Shown here one piece after another: positions 1 through 19,660 of a DNA stretch of 19,660 nucleotides. The stretch's first letter is position 1. Every line of letters begins with the position of its first letter. This stretch comes from Baffinella frigidus. Its lineage: Eukaryota; Cryptophyceae; Cryptomonadales; Baffinellaceae. The position numbers and the translations under genes are program-made. The notes beneath the pieces are model-generated. The model ran no database searches, had not been told where the DNA came from, and was given only the letters and a program-made list of their open reading frames with translations. Where the stretch lies: assembly GCA_026770585.1 (NCBI GenBank), contig MU646399.1, positions 107,391 to 127,050 of the forward strand. The letters are read 5' to 3'.

Positions 1-110
1 TGGTGTATGGTGTATGGTGTATGGTGTATGGTGTATGGTGTATGGTGTATGGTGTATGGTGTATGGTGTATGGTGTAGGGCGTAGGGTGTAGGGTGTGAG
101 GAGTAGGGTG
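1..110. repeat. TGGTGTA heptamer array
   Basis: Eleven perfect TGGTGTA units (1-77), then GGGTGTA-like variants. Same 7-bp period as the other intronic arrays. Confidence 0.95.
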
Positions 111-147
111 TAGGATATTTATGGGGTTAACTTTTATGGGGTTGAAC

Positions 148-17436
<17,289 letters not shown>

Positions 17437-17552
17437 CTGCACACAGGAAAGGGATCAGGGTTTAGTTAAGAAAAGTGTTTAGGGCACAGGGCACAGGGTT
17501 TAGGGTTTCGAGTTTCAGGTTCAGGGTGTAGGGTTTAGGGTTGGGGTTTATG

Positions 17553-18198
17553 AAACGCTTCCGTCTACACGTCCCGGCTCTGTGGGAGAGGGTTCAGGGT
17601 TTGGGGTTTAGGGTTTATGGTTCAGGGTTTGTGGTTTAGGGTTTAGGGTACAAGGTCACCTGGTTTAGTTTAAAGGTTTAGGGTGTAGGGTGTAGGGTAT
17701 AGGATTTAGGGTTGGGGTTGAGGGAACGCCTCGGTCCACACGTCGCGGCTCTGCACATGGGAAAGGGATTAGGGTTTAGTCAGGGAAAGGGTTTAGGGTA
17801 TAGGGTACAGGGTTTAGCGTTTAGGGTTTGGGGTTCAGGGTGTAGGGTTTAGGGTTTAGGGTTGGGGTTTATGAAACGCCTCCGTCTACACGTCCCGGCT
17901 CTGTGGGAGAGGGTTAAGGGTTTGGGGTTTAGGGTTTGGGGTTTAGAATTTGTGGTTTGTGGTTTAGGGTACGAGGTCACCTGGTTTAGTTTAAAGGTTT
18001 AGGGTGTAGCGTGTAGGGTATAAGGTATAGGGTTGGGGTTGAGGGAACGCCTCGGTCCACACGTCACGGATCTGCACACGGGAAAGGGTTTCGGGCTTTA
18101 TATAGGGTATTTATTTCGGGGGCTACATAGGGTTTATAGGATGTGGGGTTTAGGGTTGGGGTTTATGGAACGCCTCTGTCCACACGTCGCGGCTCTGA
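17553..18198 (-). pseudogene. five truncated echoes of exon 1 in a ~320-bp tandem array
   Basis: Copies start near 17553, 17723, 17874, 18043 and 18168. Each holds the acceptor side and first ~9 codons (SRDVWTEAF), then breaks into heptamers. Two types alternate: 17723 and 18043 are intact, while 17553 and 17874 have TGG changed to TAG at the Trp codon. Like types are 320-321 bp apart, so the array grew as a two-copy unit. Confidence 0.85.
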
Positions 18199-18377
18199 GC
18201 ATGGAAACGCGCAACGCTTCGTCCTCGACGAGGCTGAGACAGAATTCCTGGCAAGGGACCCCGAGAATTCTGGCCCAAGAATCGCCTTGTTTTAAAGGCC
18301 AGAAAATCCAATTGTTCTCCTTGACCGGCCTCTCTGAGCCCCGCTGCTGTACCTGCGATGCATCGCAGATCGATGGA

Positions 18378-18408
18378 TCGATGGTGTCAACATCGTTGAC
18401 ACCATCGA
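18378..18408. repeat. perfect 14-bp hairpin
   Basis: TCGATGGTGTCAAC, spacer ATC, then GTTGACACCATCGA. Preceded by cgatggatcgatgg. It could fold as a stable stem or bind a dimeric protein. No run of T follows. Confidence 0.85.
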
Positions 18409-18747
18409 GACAGGCTTCCAGCGCACCACCACGCATCACGTCGCACCAGGAGAGGGAATACATCAGAGATGTGTAAACATTATAACTACATGATAGCCCC
18501 ATCCTGGGACAAAACGGCAGATTGGTGCGACCAAATCAGGCTGATACAGGGCTACACTTCCCCGTGGGTACGTCCGGGTGTTGAGCCCTCGCGACTCTCC
18601 CTGCCCTGAGCCTGAGCCTGAGCCTGCAGGCGTGGCTACCTGCGCCGCGCGATGCGCCCCCCCCGATCCAGATGCGACTCCCGATCCTGGTGCGCCCCCC
18701 GCCCCCCGCGCCCCCCCGCCTGTCACACGCAGGGAAAGTTTTCAATT

Positions 18748-19003
18748 TGCCTAACGTTGATCTGCGAATCTGCGCCAGGTTGTATACCCGGTGTGCGCAC
18801 ATCCGGTTTGTGCACTTGGGTGTGTGCACGTCCGGTGTACGGCCCCCGCCGGCCGCCCTCCCCCGCCTGTCACGCTCAGGGCACGCGTTTAGCTTTAGGG
18901 TTTATTGTTCACGCGCAGGGCACACGCGTTTAGGTTGAGGGTTTAGAGTTCAGGGTTTAGGGTTCACATTTGCCTAAAGCTGATCTGCGAATCTGCGCCA
19001 GGC
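18748..19003. repeat. pair of 33-bp repeats with NTCGCAGATC core
   Basis: ttgcctaa(c/a)g(t)tgatctgcgaatctgcgccagg at 18748-18780 recurs at 18971-19003. On the minus strand each looks like an acceptor (ctggcgcag|ATTCGC) plus a few codons, so they may be echoes of an N-terminal exon I cannot identify. Short gtccggtttgtgc repeats lie around them. Confidence 0.6.
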
Positions 19004-19335
19004 CCGTGCCAGGAACTAGAGCCCTTGCTATAGATCTCAAGTAGGTATTCCCCCCCGAAGGGCCCTTGCGTGGGGTTTGTGCACATCCGATTTGATCCGG
19101 TTTGTGCAGAGCACGTCCGGTTTGTGCGCTTTTGGTGTTTGTCCTTAGGGTGTGTGCAGGAGTAACGGGGCGACGGGCACGCGCACCCACTCTCGGCTGC
19201 ACACCGGGTCATTTCTAAAACCCGCTTGCCCCTAAAACTCCTGCTTCCACGCGCGGCGGCCACGCACAGCCCGTGACACAGTACAAACCCGGACGCGACT
19301 CTAAAACCACATTCTAAACAACCCAGGGGCCCAGC

Positions 19336-19503
19336 CTAGGGCGGACCGTGGGCGGCTGCGCTCGGCTGGCACGAAGGCGCGAAGGCGAGCGTGGAGGGTG
19401 CTGTAGGCACGAACTCCAGCCCGGCCCCGCCGCCCCCCTTGCCGCTCTCCTTCTTGTTCGCAGCTTTGTTCGCGGCCTTGTTCGCAGCACCCGATCCCTT
19501 GAC
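19336..19503 (-). CDS. candidate N-terminal exon, low-complexity Ala/Asn/Lys
   Basis: After a possible acceptor ggcgcag|GTC, the minus frame is open for about 55 codons to a TAG. It begins VKGSGAANKAANKAANKKES, with an AANK repeat, then a Gly run and LEFVPTAPSTLAFAPS. GC content is high, as in the certain exons. It lies upstream of RAD17 exon 1 and could be part of the divergent N-terminus, or belong to another gene. I see no ATG in frame before it within the window, and the donor is unclear. Confidence 0.3.
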   Translation of the reverse strand, partial: VKGSGAANKAANKAANKKESGKGGGGAGLEFVPTAPSTLAFAPSCQPSAAAHGPP

Positions 19504-19540
19504 CTGCGCCGGCGGGATCCGCGTACGCCAGTTGACTGAT

Positions 19541-19614
19541 CCGGGTTTCCACCCGGTACTAACCGCGCGCGGATTAGTCACCGCCCCGGTACAAACCGCG
19601 CCCGGATCAGTCAA
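19541..19614. repeat. 30-bp direct repeat
   Basis: ccggtactaaccgcgcgcgg plus attagtcaccg is followed by ccggtacaaaccgcgcccgg plus atcagtcaacc. In a GC-rich stretch that could be a promoter or 5' region of the gene, but no box is recognised. Confidence 0.7.
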
Positions 19615-19660
19615 CCGCTCCGCGCGCAAAAGGCGCGCGCAAAAGGCAGGCTGGCGGAGG

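Overview
This is a eukaryotic nuclear window. It has no operons, no long ORFs and no bacterial signals. It shows GT-AG introns, GC-rich coding islets, and a large excess of 7-bp repeats related to the plant-type telomere unit TTTAGGG. The repeats and base composition suggest a microalga, perhaps a prasinophyte green alga, but the sequence alone does not settle this.

Main result: the minus strand carries most of one gene, a RAD17 homologue (checkpoint clamp loader; RAD24 in budding yeast). I assembled 16 short exons (41 to 123 bp) running from about 17436 down to 148. Every junction keeps the reading frame through mixed intron phases. The joined exons total 1437 bp, exactly 479 codons. In order they carry an N-terminal segment, Walker A (GPSGAGKT), Walker B (LILLEDLP), the SDSQSGD segment expected at sensor 1, a sensor 2 motif (GDIRSAVNAL), the RAD17-specific helical region (HENYLPFF, ALSDADMF, YARSVATRG, PLYKP), and an acidic C-terminal exon. 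The extreme N-terminus (perhaps 19336-19503) and the C-terminal tail with the stop (probably left of position 1) are not securely seen.

Layout from the gene's 5' side: 18200-19660 upstream or N-terminal region; 17190-18200 exon 1 with a ~320-bp tandem array of its copies; 16140-17069 exons 2-3; 14950-15580 exon 4 among TIR elements; 14240-14563 exon 5 in CT/TA microsatellites; 13389-13682 exon 6; 11573-12760 exons 7-8; 10407-11444 exon 9 in a 163-bp array; 8632-9425 exon 10; 6880-8297 exons 11-12; 5403-6300 exon 13; 3993-5026 exon 14; 2636-3650 exon 15; 148-1980 exon 16.

The striking feature is the introns (about 290 to 2800 bp). Nearly every exon is flanked by one to six truncated echoes of itself. 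Echoes on the upstream side hold the exon's 5' part, usually with its acceptor. Echoes on the downstream side hold its 3' part, usually with its donor. Several echoes differ from the intact exon almost only at synonymous sites. The rest of the introns is locally homogenised heptamer arrays (TGGTGTA, GGTGTAG, GGTTTGG, GGTTCAG, GGGTTGA, TTTATGG and others), often starting at the 5' splice site, plus small TIR elements. One of these elements interrupts an exon echo with a recognisable 2-bp target duplication.
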